Source of the DNA: Histoplasma ohiense
Lineage: Eukaryota > Ascomycota > Eurotiomycetes > Onygenales > Ajellomycetaceae
Reading direction: 5' to 3'
NCBI GenBank assembly: GCA_017607445.1
Contig: JAEVHH010000007.1
Span: 1 to 64,000 of the forward strand
DNA: 64,000 bases
The translations under genes and the position numbers were made by a program. The notes under the pieces were generated by a model. It was not told where the DNA came from, did not search any database, and saw only the letters and a list, made by a program, of their open reading frames with translations. Shown here one piece after another: positions 11,048 through 23,577 of this stretch (its first letter is position 1; every line of letters starts with the position of its first letter).

Positions 11048-14000
11048 GATGTGTCATTCAGCTCACAATGACAGTCATAAGCACAGAAAGTCAATGCAAA
11101 AACACCTTAAGCTTCACTGTCACAGTGGAACTTGCTACATCTAAGGATCTGCAAAAAGTGCTTGCACTAGTAGACTCTGAATCAGAAGTGAACTGTGTCA
11201 ATGAATTTTGGACAAAGAATCACAATCTAGAAGCTGCTCACTGCAAAATCAAAATGATCAAGTTGATTGATGGATGCATAATGCACTTCTTTGAAGAGTA
11301 TAACATTGCAACTACTGTCACTGATCACAAGAGTAATGCACAGCAGACATCTCATTCCTTTCATGCAATGAAGATGAAGGACTACAGTCTTGTATTAGAA
11401 TTTCCTTGATTAAGACAAACAAATCCTCTTATAGATTGGTCAGATGGACAATTCTTCTTTAGAAGCTTTGAAGATGAACAACAGCCTCAAATTATTTCTG
11501 AATAAGATGTTCTAGCTGAAGTTCTCACAGAAGCTAGAGTAGAAATGCTTGTAGTATTATCTACAGAACATTCAAAAGACTCAAAGCATGCTTCACACAT
11601 ATTCTCAGCTGCATATTTGGACTTGCCAATCAGTCTATCTGATTATGTCATGCCATACACACATATCTTCTCAGAAGAAGCTGCTATAAGCATAAAAAGA
11701 TCAGAAAAGATGGAACACTGCATAGATCTCAAGTCTGATACACAATCTTCATTTATGTCAATATACAATCTCTCTGAAACTGAGTTAGCCACTCTAAGAG
11801 AATATTTAAAAAATGCATTAGATAAAGAGTGGATACAACTGTTCAGTAGCCTGGCTGGTGCACTGATTCTCTTTGTCCTCAAAAAAGATGATGGACTCTG
11901 TCTTTGTGTAGACTATCAAGGATTAAATCGAATCATCATCAAGAACTGATACCCTCTATCTCTAATAAGTGAATTACTTGATAGACTTTCAAAAGCCAAG
12001 GTATTCACTAAGCTGGACCTTCAAGATGCCTATCACTGCATACTTATAGCAGCAAAAGACTGTTGGAAGACAGCCTTTAGAACAAGATATGGACATTTTG
12101 AATATATAGTTATGTCATTTGAACTAGCTAATACTCCAGCAACATTTCAAGCATACATTAACAATGCCTTGTCTGATTTGTTGGATATATGTTGTGTTGT
12201 CTATTTGGACGACATTCTCATATTCTCCAATTCAAAGCAGGAACATAAAGTGCATGTTACTAAGATGCTAGAATGTCTCAAGTGTGCAAATCTATTTGCA
12301 AAACTCTCTAAGTGTGAATTTGAAGTGGACAAGGTCTCATTTCTGGGGTTTGTTATAGATACAAATGATGTTGAGATGGAGTCAGACAGAGTCTCCACTA
12401 TTGTGAAATGACCTACATCTAAATCAATTAAAGAGGTTCAATCCTTCTTGAGCTTTGCTAATTTCTATCAGCAATTTATTAAGTCTTTCTCCTCTATTGC
12501 AGCCCCATTATTTGAACTTACAAAAGAGAGCAAGAAGGGGGAAAGAAAAGCCACTTTTATGTGAACAGAAGATGCTCAAAGCACTTTCAATGAGCTCAAA
12601 TTGCACTTTATGTATGCTCCTCTATTAGCTCATTTTGATCCAGCTCAGTGTATTCAGATTAAATCTGATGTGTTCACTTTTGCAGTTGCTGCTATTCTGT
12701 CACAGTTGCAGGATGATGGACACTGGCATCCAGTTGTCTTCTGATCAAGAAAGTTGATTGATGTGGAAACATATTATGATACTCATGATAAAGAACTCTT
12801 GACTATTGTAGCAGCATTTAAGAATTGAAGACACTATCTGAAGGGAAGTCAGTATTCAATTCAAGTCTGGTCTGATCATGCCAATCTGCAGTACTTTATG
12901 ACAACTAAGGAATTGAACAGACATCAGATCAGATGAGCAGAAGCTTTATCTGCTTATGATTTTGTATTACTGCACCACTCTGAATCAAAGAATTCAGCTG
13001 ATGAGCCCAGTTGTTGCGCAGACTACAGTGAGGTCTATAATGGCCAAACTATGTTATCTACTCTGCAACAGAAGCTGAAACATGGAGTTAGACTAGACTG
13101 AAAAGCTGATACTTCTTTTCAAAATGATATTTCTTCTGATATAGTCTGTGCATGGGTCTCTAATGAGCAAAATGCTTCTTTTAATGAGTGAAAAGCACTT
13201 CATATGTTGATGTCTTCTACCTCTCATGTAAACTCTTTCTCTCTGTTGTGCATTGAGCAATATATGCCCTGGATTGCAGTCAATAAGACTATTCTTGAGG
13301 ACTCAGCATATACAGAAATGTCTGAATCCTTCATCTCATTTCTGAGTAAAGCACAGAAGATTGATTCTTTTGCTGCTGAGCAAAGAAAGAAGATAAAAGA
13401 GAAGAGTATGACTGTCACTGAAAATATGCTATAGACAATTTCTGAGGATGATATATTGCATGCTGATGGTTGTGTGTATGTCCCTCAACAAAAGACACTC
13501 ATTGATGAAATTATCAGTGCAAATCATGATGATCCACAGGGGGGTCACTTTGATATAAAAAAGTTCATAGACAGCATTCAGAACAAATACTATTGACATG
13601 AGCTAGTCAGAGATGTCAAAGATTATATATCCACTTGTGATACTTGTCAAAGAGTAAAGCCAAAACAGCACAGACAATATGGAGAATTGAGTACAATTCC
13701 CTTATCATCAAATCCTTTTGAGTCCATTACTATGGATTTTATTACAGGCTTGCCAGCCTCTACATTTCTCCACCAAATCTACAATGCAATTTTAGTGATT
13801 GTGAATATATATACCAAGTTTACAATCTATATTCCTTGCACCAAAAACATTACAGCTGATGAACTAGCAGAAATCATTTATATCAAGTTCTATACAATTT
13901 ACAGAGTACCCAAAAACCATATATTCAATCAAGATTCATTGTTTACAAGCCATTATTGATCCATCTTTTGTTATATGCTAGATGCACACCAGAAACTTTC

Positions 14001-14856
14001 AACAGTCTTTCACTCTCAAACAGATGATCAAACAGAACAACAAAATCAAATCTTGGAACATTATCTTCAATGCTTTATCAACTATCATCAAGATGACTGA
14101 GCACACTGGCTACTGCTAGCACAGTTTGTTTACAATATCTCTCAACATGTCTCTACTGGAATGGCACCCGCGGAAGCCTTAATGGGATATCAACCTGATT
14201 TGAAAATTAATGTCAGCAAACCACCACAACCAGTCGCCATACATGCTGCTAGCTGTGTGAAACATATTGAGGAAACACATCATAAGCTCATTGAGAATCT
14301 ACAAAAGATGTGACAAGCACAGAAAACCTATTACAATGCAAAACATAAGCCTCAACAATTTAAAATAGATGACTATATCATGCTCAATGCAAAAAATCTC
14401 CAATTGCTGCACCTGGTTTGCAAACTCAATCATAAATATGTTGGACCCTTCAAGATTCTGGATATCATTGGAAAACAAGTATACAAACTAGAACTGTCAC
14501 CTTCATATAGAAGCATCCATTCTGTATTCTACATATCTTTATTGAAGCCATACAACCGCAGGAATGGAGCTCTACCAGAACCAGGACCAGAACTTGTCAA
14601 TGATGAAGAAGAATATCAAGTTGAAGAAATTCTTGAAAAACAACAACAAAAAAACAAATCTTCAGAATATCTTGTGAGATGGACAGGTTGAGATTCTAGT
14701 GATGATACATGGGAATCAGAAGAAAACATATTGAACACTCAGACATTTGAAATCTTTCTCAAACAAGAAAATGAACAACAAATACAAAACCAATATACTC
14801 TCAAACATCAAAAGCACAAACTTCAAGTTGAAAGACACCAGAAGCATAAATCTTAA
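11042..14856 (+). pseudogene. pol: Element B pol (protease, RT, RNase H, integrase, chromodomain), broken by stops
   Basis: A single frame, -1 relative to gag, runs to TAA 14854-14856. Visible in order: protease with DSE where DSG is expected (about 11173, Gly to Glu); RT with LCVDYQGLN, FTKLDLQDAYH and an intact YLDDILIF (about 12211); RNase H; integrase zinc finger (HDD...GGH, CDTC) and DDE core (TMDFITGLP, NQDSLF, QTDDQTEQQNQ); and a C-terminal chromodomain (EYQVEEILE...YLVRWTG, about 14610-14720). Stops are mainly TGA at conserved Trp or Arg positions, with rare TAA (11503-11505) and TAG (13432-13434). Undamaged, it would copy and integrate the element. Confidence 0.93.
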
Positions 14857-16594
14857 ATCAAAAAACACTAGAAGCACAAATCTCACTCAAACTTCAATCA
14901 AATGCATTCTTTTTAGAAGGATTTTATCAGAGAAAAGGGAAAAAAGGAAAAAAATTCAATTTGGGTATAATAAATACAAAAAATAAAACATACAAGCAAA
15001 AAAAAAAAAAACAAAGAAAACAGATTCTAAGAAAAGTCTAAAGGCCCTCAGTTCATCTACTTTCATCTCATCCTTCATCTCTCACTTTCTCTTCTTCCTT
15101 TCATCATCTCTCTCATTCCTCTTCTCTGTCATTCTTGCTCAATACTCCTTCTGATACTTGTATATTACAGGCACTTATTTTGGGTGCAGAGGTATAGACA
15201 AATGTCTATCTCACAACACATTTGTCTCCTCACATCTATTCTCTCTCATCAATCTATCCATTCTTCAGTACATTCAATGAAGGAAGGCATTTCCCCTCAT
15301 CTTTTCCTCCCACTTCTCCACCATTCAGAGCATCCTCTCCCTCTGCTCCATCAACATCAGTGACAAATTGACAAAGAAAGCAGACATCATGAGCACTGCT
15401 GCAGTCACTGATGTCTCCACAATCTTCTCCATCAGCTCTTCAGTCAACTTCTCCCTCATCAACCCCTCTCCAATCAACCCCTTCATCACAGAGTCTCTGG
15501 AGCTCATCACTTTCAAAATCCTCTTCTTCACACCCTCCTCTTTCTCTAACACCTCCACTCTGGAAGAATCAGACACAACCACAGTCTTCAAAACCTGCAC
15601 CTCTGCAGACTCAGCTGCTGCTCAGCACTGGGATCATAGAGCATTTGTCCCTGCTCTATCTCAAGCAGACAGCATCATCAGGTGAGGTGTGTCCAATCAT
15701 TTAACTAAATGACAAAGACAACTTTTGTGGCTGACCATGTTCTTCTCAGCTGCCATCTCTGTAAAGATAAACACTCACCTGTGCATGATGCACCTCAGAA
15801 GAGGTGTATCATGCATCTAGCATCATTATCAGTATATCAACATTGCTAAGAGCACTACTATCTATCCAAAAGCAAATTTGAAGAAAAAGGAAAAGGAAAT
15901 AAGAATTAAAGAGGATTACTCATGAGTTTGCAGGATTTCCCTGCAGAGGCACAAGCCTCACAACACTTTCAGACATTTGACTTCAGTGCACATCAAAAAT
16001 CAACATTCTCAAGTCTAGAGACACAATGTTCACACAGAATCTGACTGTTGTGTGTCATGTGATTAGAGCTAGAGCAATATAACAAGTGAACAGCAAATGG
16101 TGCTATACAGAAATGAGCTAGTGGTGCACATGACCACACTAATAATGCCACTGGCAAGGAACACCAACAATAATATGTGATAAGCACCCAAGGAACAACT
16201 TACTTAAAATTGAGATAACTGAGAGAGCCCATTTCAATAAAAGAAGAGGGGAGGGAGGACAACAATATAAAAAAAAAATTTAAAAATTTTTTGGAGATGA
16301 AAAATTGCAGCAGGAAGGCAAAGAGCTTTGATGATGATCAAGTTAAAAGAGAAGAGAAATCTTCAAGAGGAAAGAAATTCTTTTTGCTTCTCTGCATGCA
16401 ACCCCTAGCAACCAAAGAATCCACCAATTCCACCTCATTAGGAAATCGATAACAACACATATACAAGCTATCTAGGGGACGCGATCGATATACTGCTATC
16501 AACAAGTGGAACTTACAATATGGGAATGCAATTATCTACTAGCAAGCAATCTATACAATTGCTGAGGGCAGCTCTTATAAAAAAGAGGGGCAAT
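14857..16594 (+). other. Element B post-pol region, function unknown
   Basis: This 1.74-kb region lies between the pol stop and the 3' LTR, unusually long for a gypsy element. It holds an A-rich stretch (14930-15030), a C/T-rich part with two overlapping Ser/Pro/Thr-rich open frames (15368-15685 and 15411-15704), an imperfect hairpin at 15781-15816, and a polypurine tract AAAAAAGAGGGG at 16579-16590. I recognise no domain. It could be a noncoding leader-like segment, an eroded accessory ORF or captured host sequence. Confidence 0.6.
15781..15816. other. Imperfect inverted repeat (16-bp arms)
   Basis: GTGCATGATGCACCTC, an AGAA loop, then GAGGTGTATCATGCAT. The arms pair at about 14 of 16 positions, and the left arm contains its own near-palindrome. 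It lies in the noncoding post-pol part of element B; a role in RNA structure is possible but unsupported. Confidence 0.6.
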
Positions 16595-16862
16595 TGTAAT
16601 GCACTCATTTATTATTTCCTTATTATCTTTGCTTATTCTTATCTCTTTCCATTATACTCTCGCTACTGCTATTTCTATATGTATATATATATTGATGTAT
16701 GTATTTCGCACATCTTCTTTCTCTTTCTTTTCTTCCTTAGCAATTAGCTACACTACACTACATTACACTACTATATTACACTCTACAATATATTACTATT
16801 ATCTCCGCTACACTATAAACTATCTTCTACTGTTACTCTTCACACTGTCACTACACCTCACA
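16595..16862 (+). repeat. Element B 3' LTR
   Basis: 268 bp, TGTAATGCACTCA to CACCTCACA, directly repeated with the 5' LTR. It is preceded by polypurine AAAAAAGAGGGG and CAAT, and followed by the duplicated target GAAAT (16863-16867), after which A2 integrase sequence resumes with GCTGAAG. Confidence 0.93.
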
Positions 16863-17987
16863 GAAATGCTGAAGTCTCTATCTGTCTCTAATCAAACTTG
16901 ATGCAATATAGCTATCAATTTTGCAGTTTTCTTATCTGAAAGTGAAGATTCTACAAATATTCTAGTCATTGTCAACTGACTCAGCAAGAGTGTAATACTA
17001 CAGTTCTGTGATAAGATGAACACTGAAGTAGTTGCAGATGCCTTCATCAGAAGCCTGTTCTATTATATACACAGTCTGTCTTCATTCATTGTATCAGATA
17101 GAAACAGTCAATTCATCAGCACACTCTGAGTCTGCATATGTCAATTATTAAGAATCAAATGAAAGTTATCAACAGTGTACTACTCAGAGACTGATGAAGC
17201 TATTAAGAGAATGATACAAACAGTAAAGAATATTCTTCATAAATTCTGCAATTACACACAAAACAACTGAAGCAATCTGCTGTCACACACTGAGCTTGTG
17301 ATTAACAGTTGAGATTCTGCTATGACAGATGTAAGCTCATTTTTTCTTCTACACAGATACAATTTAGAGATTCTGAACTTCTCTGAGATTTTCTGAGAAA
17401 CTGTGTACACTCACAGTTTCATACAGACAGCAGAGAACATCATGAGCAAGCTGAAGAAAGTTCACAAATAAACAGAAGTTTCAATGATCAACACTCAGTA
17501 AAATTATAAAAATCAAATGAATATCAGAAGAAGTTCTGTAATCTAATACTATATAAAAGACAAAGTCTGACTGAATCTCAAGAATATAAAAACAGACTGC
17601 TCCTTGCATACACTAGATTATCATCATATCAAATATACAGTGAAGAAAATGCTAGACACACACAATTATCAACTCAACACTCTGTCTGACATTCATGATG
17701 TCTTTCATACAAATCTGCTCCAACCCACAGCTGAGGATCCATTTCCCTCACAGAGAATCTTCAATTGACAGCCACTCATCATTATAGAAGAAGATAATAA
17801 ACTCAAGTGAGAAATTGAAGCAATTCTTGACAATAGAATCAATCACTACCACTGTGAATATCTCATCAAATGAATAGAATATGATTGTTCAATCTGAGAA
17901 TCTGTGTCTGTCTTGAAGGACACTGCTGCTCTCAACATCTACAAGTCCTCACTCATTCTGATAGAGAGGGATAATGTGATGAATTAG
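16863..17987 (+). pseudogene. Element A2 pol, second part (integrase core to chromodomain)
   Basis: This continues the A2 polyprotein after element B. It contains integrase core sequence (FIVSDRNSQF-like at about 17080), a TDEATxRMIQTVKN block and the C-terminal chromodomain-like segment ending in TAG 17985-17987, 13 bp inside the 3' LTR. Conserved Trp positions read TGA, so the frame is dead. Confidence 0.85.
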
Positions 17988-18034
17988 TATTCATTAGTAA
18001 TTAACTTACACAATCAACTTTTCTTCTGCATTCA
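17975..18034 (+). repeat. Element A2 3' LTR, left piece (split by A3)
   Basis: The LTR begins TGTGATGAATTAG after a purine tract (AGAGAGGGATAA). After 60 bp it is interrupted at ATTCA by element A3 and resumes at 24117. The two pieces total 533 bp, the short LTR form. Confidence 0.9.
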
Positions 18035-18568
18035 TGTAACGGGCGTACTTCGATTAACGATTTGGTACTATTCTAATTACAGATTATGAATTGATTAAGA
18101 AAAGAAAGAGAAAAGAAATCAGAAGAAAGGGTTGTACAAAGAGAGTTTTTATAGAGAAAAGTTCAGAGTGAAAGAATATCAGAAGCCACTCCACAGTGAA
18201 GTGCAGAGTGGAAGAACATTAAGAGATATGCATAAGAATCATTAGAGACTACATGAGTGTGGAGTATAGAGCAGAGGAATCATTGAGAGCTATACAGAAG
18301 AATCATTAGAGACTACACAAATGCAGAACACAGAGCAGAAGAACATTAGAAGCTATATGAAAGAATCATTAGAAACTACACAAGTGTGAAGCACAGAGTG
18401 AAAGAATGTTAAGAGCTATGTGAAAGAATCATTAGAAACTACATGAGCACAGAACATGAAGTGGAAGAACATTGAGAGTTATGTGAGATCACAGTGATCA
18501 GAAATAAGTGGGTGCAGAAGAGAAGTTGATTGTGTAAGTTGATTACTAATGAATACTAACTCATCACA
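18035..18568 (-). repeat. Element A3 3' LTR
   Basis: 534 bp on the plus strand from TGTAACGGGCGTACTTCG to ACTCATCACA. It contains tandem units of about 63 bp (GAAGAATCATTAGAGACTAC type). Its first 30 bases keep CpG that other copies have lost. It pairs with the 534-bp LTR at 23578-24111. Confidence 0.92.
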
Positions 18569-21500
18569 TTATCCCCCTCTATCAGAGTGAGTGAGGACTC
18601 ATAGATGTTGAGGGTGGTGGTGTTCTCCAAGATGAATGTGAGTTCCCAGATTGGACAATTATATTCTACTCATTTGATGAGGTATTCACAGTGGTGATGG
18701 TTGGTTCTATTGTCAAGAATTGCTTTGATTTCTCACTTGAGTTTGTTATCTTCTTCTACAATGACAGATGACTGTCAATCAGAGGTTCTCTGAAAGAGGA
18801 ATGAATTCTTGACTGTGGGTTGGAGCAGGTTTGTATGAAAGATGTTGTGGATGTCAGGCAGGGTGTTGAGTTGATAATTGTGTGTGTCTAGCACTTTCTT
18901 CACTGTATATTTGATGTGATGATAATCTAGTGTATGTGAGGGATGATTCATTCTTATGTTCTTGAGATCTAGTCAGATTTTGTCTTCTATATGATATCAG
19001 ATTGCAGAACTTCTTCTGATGTTTATTTGATTCTTGTAATCTTGCTGAGTACTGATCATTGAAGTTTCTGTTCATTTGCAGACTTTCTTCAGCTTGCTTA
19101 TGATGTTCTCTGCTGTCTGTATGAGGCTGTGGGTGTATACAGTTTCTCAGGGAGTCTCAAGAAAGTTCAGAACCTCTAAGTTGTATTTATATAGAAGAAA
19201 GAATGAGCTTACATCTGTCATAGCAGAATCTCAACTGTTAATCACAATCTCAGTGTGTAGCAGCAGATTGCTTCAGTTGTTTTGTATATAATTGCAGAAT
19301 TTATGAAGAATGTTCTTTACTGTTTGTATCATTCTCTCAGTAGTTTCATCAGTCTCTGAGTAATATGCTGTTGATAACTTTTGTTTGATTCTTAATAATT
19401 GGCATATGCAGGCCCAGAGTGCACTGATGAATTGACTGTCTCTATCTGACACAATGAATGAAGACAGGCTGTGTATATGATAGAACAGGCTTCTGATGAA
19501 GACATCTGCAACTACTTCAGTGTTCATCTTGTCACAGAGCTGTAGTATTACATCCTTGCTGAGTTGATTGACAATGACTAGAATGTTTGTAGAACCTCTG
19601 CTTTTGAGTAAGAAAACTGCAAAATCAATAGCTATATTGTGTCAAGTTTGATCAGAGATAGATAGAGACTTCAGCATTTCTTTTCAGTGTTCATGTCATG
19701 CCATCACTGAGCTGCAGTGATCACAGTTGTATACAAATCAGTGTATGTCTTTTGACATATCTGATCAGTAGAATTTTCAGACAATGATGTTGTACATGAT
19801 TTTGTATTCTGAGTGTTCAGTCATCAGTGAGTCATGAATTTCTTGCATGATCTGTGTTTGTAGAGATTCTGAATCAGAGATCCATCATCTATCTTGAAAG
19901 TGTAAGCAGTTGTCATTGTCAATTGAATATGCTGAGATATTCATTCTTGAGTATACATCTGTGGGGAATTGAGGTGCTTTGCTTTGTACAGCTTTGATGA
20001 CTTGTTGTCAGAATTCATCTGCCTCTGCTGCTAGTCTTCATTGTTCTTCAAGTGAGGGTTCTTGAGCTTGAAACTGGTTGATATGTATGCAGGGTTCATC
20101 TGATTGTGTAGGACTTTCTATGATTGCAGAGTCAATTAATCAATGCTCTCAGTATTTCCATCTGTCATCCAAGTCATCAGATGGCATATCTTGTTCTCAG
20201 TGGAACAGAGCATCCACAAGAGTGTTCTCTACTTCAGATTGATAATGAATTGTGAATGAAAAATGGCTAAGGAACAATGATCAATATATATGCCTCTCAG
20301 TGAGCTTATAAGTGATTGTGAAGTACTCTAGATTCTTATGATTGATAATAATCTTGAATCTCTCAACACTCATAAGTTTGAATTCTCATTCTTCAAGACA
20401 TTGTATGATTGCTAGAAGCTTCTTGTTGTAGATCTTGTAGTTGCATTCAGCAGATGACATCTTTTTCAAGATAAAGACACAGAGTTGTAGAACATCTTTG
20501 TTATTATATTGCATCAGTGCCTCATCTACTACATAATCTGAGGCATCTGTTTCGAGAATTGTATGCTTATTCAAATTGAATGATTGCAGCATTGAGGTGC
20601 TTGTGAACATATGCTTCAGCTTTTTGAATGCTGCATCCACTTCATCAGTTCATTGAAATACAGTGTCTTTCTGAGTCAGATCTGTCAGTGGTTGTATGAT
20701 ATCAGAGAAGTCTTTGATAAATCTTCAGTAGAAGTTGATGAATTCTAGAAAGCTTCTAGTTTCTTTTACTGAGACTGATGTCTTTCAGTTGAGGATTGCT
20801 TCCACCTTCTTAGAATCCATGCATACACCTTTTTCAGCTTCGATGATGAATTCTAGATAGGTTGTAGACTTGGTTTCAAAGTTGTATTTATCAATGTCCA
20901 CTTGCAGTCTGACTTTATGTAGGCAGTCAAGCATTTGTTGTATGTGCTTGCAGTGCTCAGTGAGCAGTTCATTGATGAAGATCAGAATATTGTCTATGTA
21001 CACTGAGGCAATCTCATCAAGCAGGTCTTGTAGAGCCCAGTTAATGTATTTCTGAAACATGCTCAGAGCATTCACTAATTCAAAGAGAGTCACTGTTCAT
21101 TTGTATAATTCATAATATGTACAAAAAGCAGTTAGTCATTCATCATCTTCATTAATTCTTATCTTATAGAAGGCTGCAGAGATGTCAAGCTTCATAAATC
21201 ATTTTGTTTTTTCTATTTGTTTGAGTGTTTTGTTGATGAGTGGGAGAGGGTATTGATTCTTCTGCATAATCTTGTTGAGTTCTTGATAGTCAATGCAGAA
21301 TTGTAAGCCTTCTTCTGATTTCTTCATGAACAGTACAGATGCTGTGATGGATGAGTTGCTAACATAAATGAAGTCTTTGTTCAGTAATTCATTGAGTGTT
21401 TTTTGTAGAATGAGGAGCTTGTTGTGTGATATACTGTAGAGAGGATCTCAGAGTGGTTGCAGATTCTTACTGTCTTTCTTGATGAGCTTAATTGTATGAT

Positions 21501-22200
21501 CTATACTGGGTTCTCAGTGAGGGGGAAGCTTTTCAGCTTCTTTTTCATTGAATATGTCTGTGAAATCTTCATACAATTCAGATAGTTCTTTGTGTGGTTT
21601 CTTGAGATTCTTGAGTTCTAGTTTCTCTAACATCTTTTTGATATCTGTCATGCTAGCAGTGAACACTTGGATGTTCTTCTTCTCATGTACTTGACAGATT
21701 AGTAGTTTGTACACTTCTGCTGATATCTGAATGAGATCAGTGGTTCTATCAACATCTTTCTCATAAACACAGTCACCTTCTGGGAAAATAAGGCAGTGAT
21801 TGTGTGCATTCAACAAGGTTCCAAATTCTGTGAGCCATGATAGGCCAAGCATTAGATTGTACTCAAGGCTTTGTATTTTGTATGTGTATATGTTCTTTTT
21901 CTCATGTCCTTCTACATTGACATTAAATCTTACCATATTGTAGAAGGTGGATTCTCTGAGACCATCAAATTCACTGAGCTTACACAGCTTGAGAAAGAGG
22001 ATATGCTGGAGCTTATGCTTTTCAACCAGCTGGGTGTCTATAAGAGTGTAATGAAGAAAACCACTGTCTATCATTGCTTGTATGTTGATTAGACTATTTA
22101 CAATGATAGAGATTATGATTGCATCTGCTTGTATCTTCTGCTTGAATCTTCAGCTAGCTTTCTGCTTCTTGAGCTCTCATCTGCATTTTAGAGTGAGAGC
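18556..22200 (-). pseudogene. pol: Element A3 pol, broken by stops
   Basis: Minus-strand Ty3/gypsy pol. Near 22074-21514 lies the protease (MIDSGFLHYTLIDTQL: DSG motif intact) and the linker to RT. RT includes YINWALQDLLDE and VYIDNILIF (20785-21093; YIDN instead of YxDD). RNase H has ETDASDYVVDEALMQY (20386-20640), and integrase core VSDRDSQFISALW lies at 19273-19527. The frame ends in a chromodomain and a TAG at 18556-18558 inside the LTR. Missing RT Asp and many TGA codons make it inactive. Confidence 0.9.
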
Positions 22201-23201
22201 TTGTCTTTTCTCTGTTCTTGCCTATCCACAAGCAACACAGTGTTTACATGTGTGGGGGGTTTACTTGAGATGATTGCATTCAGACATTGATTCATGAAGT
22301 GCTCTGACTTGTCACAGTGTATGCAGACCTCTCTGATGATTTGATCAGCAGCATTCTTCTCTGAGACATTGAGGATTCTCAGATGATTTGTGTTTATGTG
22401 TGGGACTCAGTTCATTGATTCTGATTCAGAGGTGGGGGGTGCTGCAGAGTGGTTTGAAGTGTATGCATTTGTTCAATGAAATTCTCTGTGATTTTGAAGT
22501 GTGTGGAACTGAGACAGATTGTTGTTCAACAGACAAAGATCAGCACAGAATTCACTGTATGTTGAGAGTTTTGAATGCTCTATACTTTGATTATGCAACT
22601 GAAAGTTCAAGTTCTTGAACAATATGTTGATTTTGATGATGTCATTCCAGTCTTACCCATCTGCTTCTAGAAGCTTGTGATTGAATTCAGAAAGATAAAT
22701 TGTCAACATAATGTTCATCTGATGAGTCTGATTAAGCCAGTCTAACATCTTGACTTGAAGTGTAGAATTGAGGAAGAGAGAGTTGAGTTGTTGAAAGACT
22801 AGCTCTGATGTATACTGGTGGTTCTGACAATGACTCATTCAGAGTTGGAATTTTGCTAACACATTGCCATTCAATCTGCTATGAATATACCATGCTTGGT
22901 TGAATAGTGAGTCTATTGCTTGTTCATCAATGTTCAATTTGATGTTTGCTTTTGACTTCCATGTGAGATAGAGTGCTAGATCTTTCTTGTATTTGTTGAG
23001 AATTGAAAGCTTCTCTCTTGAGGGCTTTTTGTGAGGCATGAGTGTAGAAGAAATGATGAATATAAGAGTGCTCATTTCAGCAAGTTGTTGTTGCAATTCA
23101 GTCATCTGTAGCATCTGTTGCTGAAGGATGCTTTGTAGGTCTAAGTTATTGTCTGCTGTGTTTGAATGCAGTGAATGTTTGTAGAATTGTTTGTAGTTCA
23201 T
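22188..23201 (-). pseudogene. gag: Element A3 gag
   Basis: A 1014-bp frame from ATG 23201 (MNYKQFYKHSLHSN) to TAA at 22188-22190. The same length and stop codon occur in copies A4, A5 and A6, so this TAA is probably the true gag end. A Gln-rich N-terminal segment precedes the capsid region, and a CCHC knuckle of the form CxxCxxxEHFxxQC lies near the C-terminus (about 22290). Internal stops are present. pol follows in the -1 frame. Confidence 0.87.
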
Positions 23202-23577
23202 TTTGATATCTAAAAACATATAATAATAAAAAAAAGAAAAAGAATACTTGTAGACACTTGATCCTCTCACAGACACTATTTGCAGTGTTGTGATGCTAAG
23301 CTTGATCAAGCTTCTTTGTGAATGCTATTTGCAGTGTTATAGTTTGTAGACACTCAGACCTTGTAGAACACAGTTGATTATGTTTCAGATGCTTAGATAT
23401 GACAGTCTATATAACTAATGATAAGAGCACTCAGATTCATGAGAGATCTCTTGTAACAACTAGACACTCAGATCTGTAAATGACACACTTGAATGTAAGA
23501 ACTGATAACAACACACTTGAGTGTAAGAACTAATAATGAGACACTCAGATCTTAAATGCAGAAGAATCAATTCATAA
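23202..23577 (-). other. Element A3 leader with short tandem repeats
   Basis: Between the 5' LTR and gag. It holds several approximate repeats of about 30 bp around GATCTGAGTGTCT and AGTTCTTACA (minus-strand sense), plus an AGCTTGATCAAGCTT palindrome at about 23304-23320. The same leader occurs in A4 (32745-33120), A5 and A6. No coding is apparent. Confidence 0.7.

Larger units (their letters stand above)
9401..16862 (+). mobile_element. Complete gypsy chromovirus, element B
   Basis: A 7462-bp Ty3/gypsy element has two 268-bp LTRs, gag, pol in the -1 frame, a 1.7-kb post-pol region, a polypurine tract and a 5-bp target duplication GAAAT (9396-9400 and 16863-16867). It sits inside the integrase of A2; joining the flanks restores A2. 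Domain order gag, protease, RT, RNase H, integrase, chromodomain identifies a chromovirus. It retains more CpG than most family A copies, suggesting later arrival, but in-frame stops show it is also inactivated. Confidence 0.95.

Noticed and set aside
4220..15000. Reassigned genetic code (UGA read as Trp) in the retroelements
   Set aside because: TGG is also used in the same frames, TGA replaces Arg as well as Trp, other stops and lost catalytic residues occur, and the host genes at 59832-62611 use TGG for Trp and TGA as a terminator.
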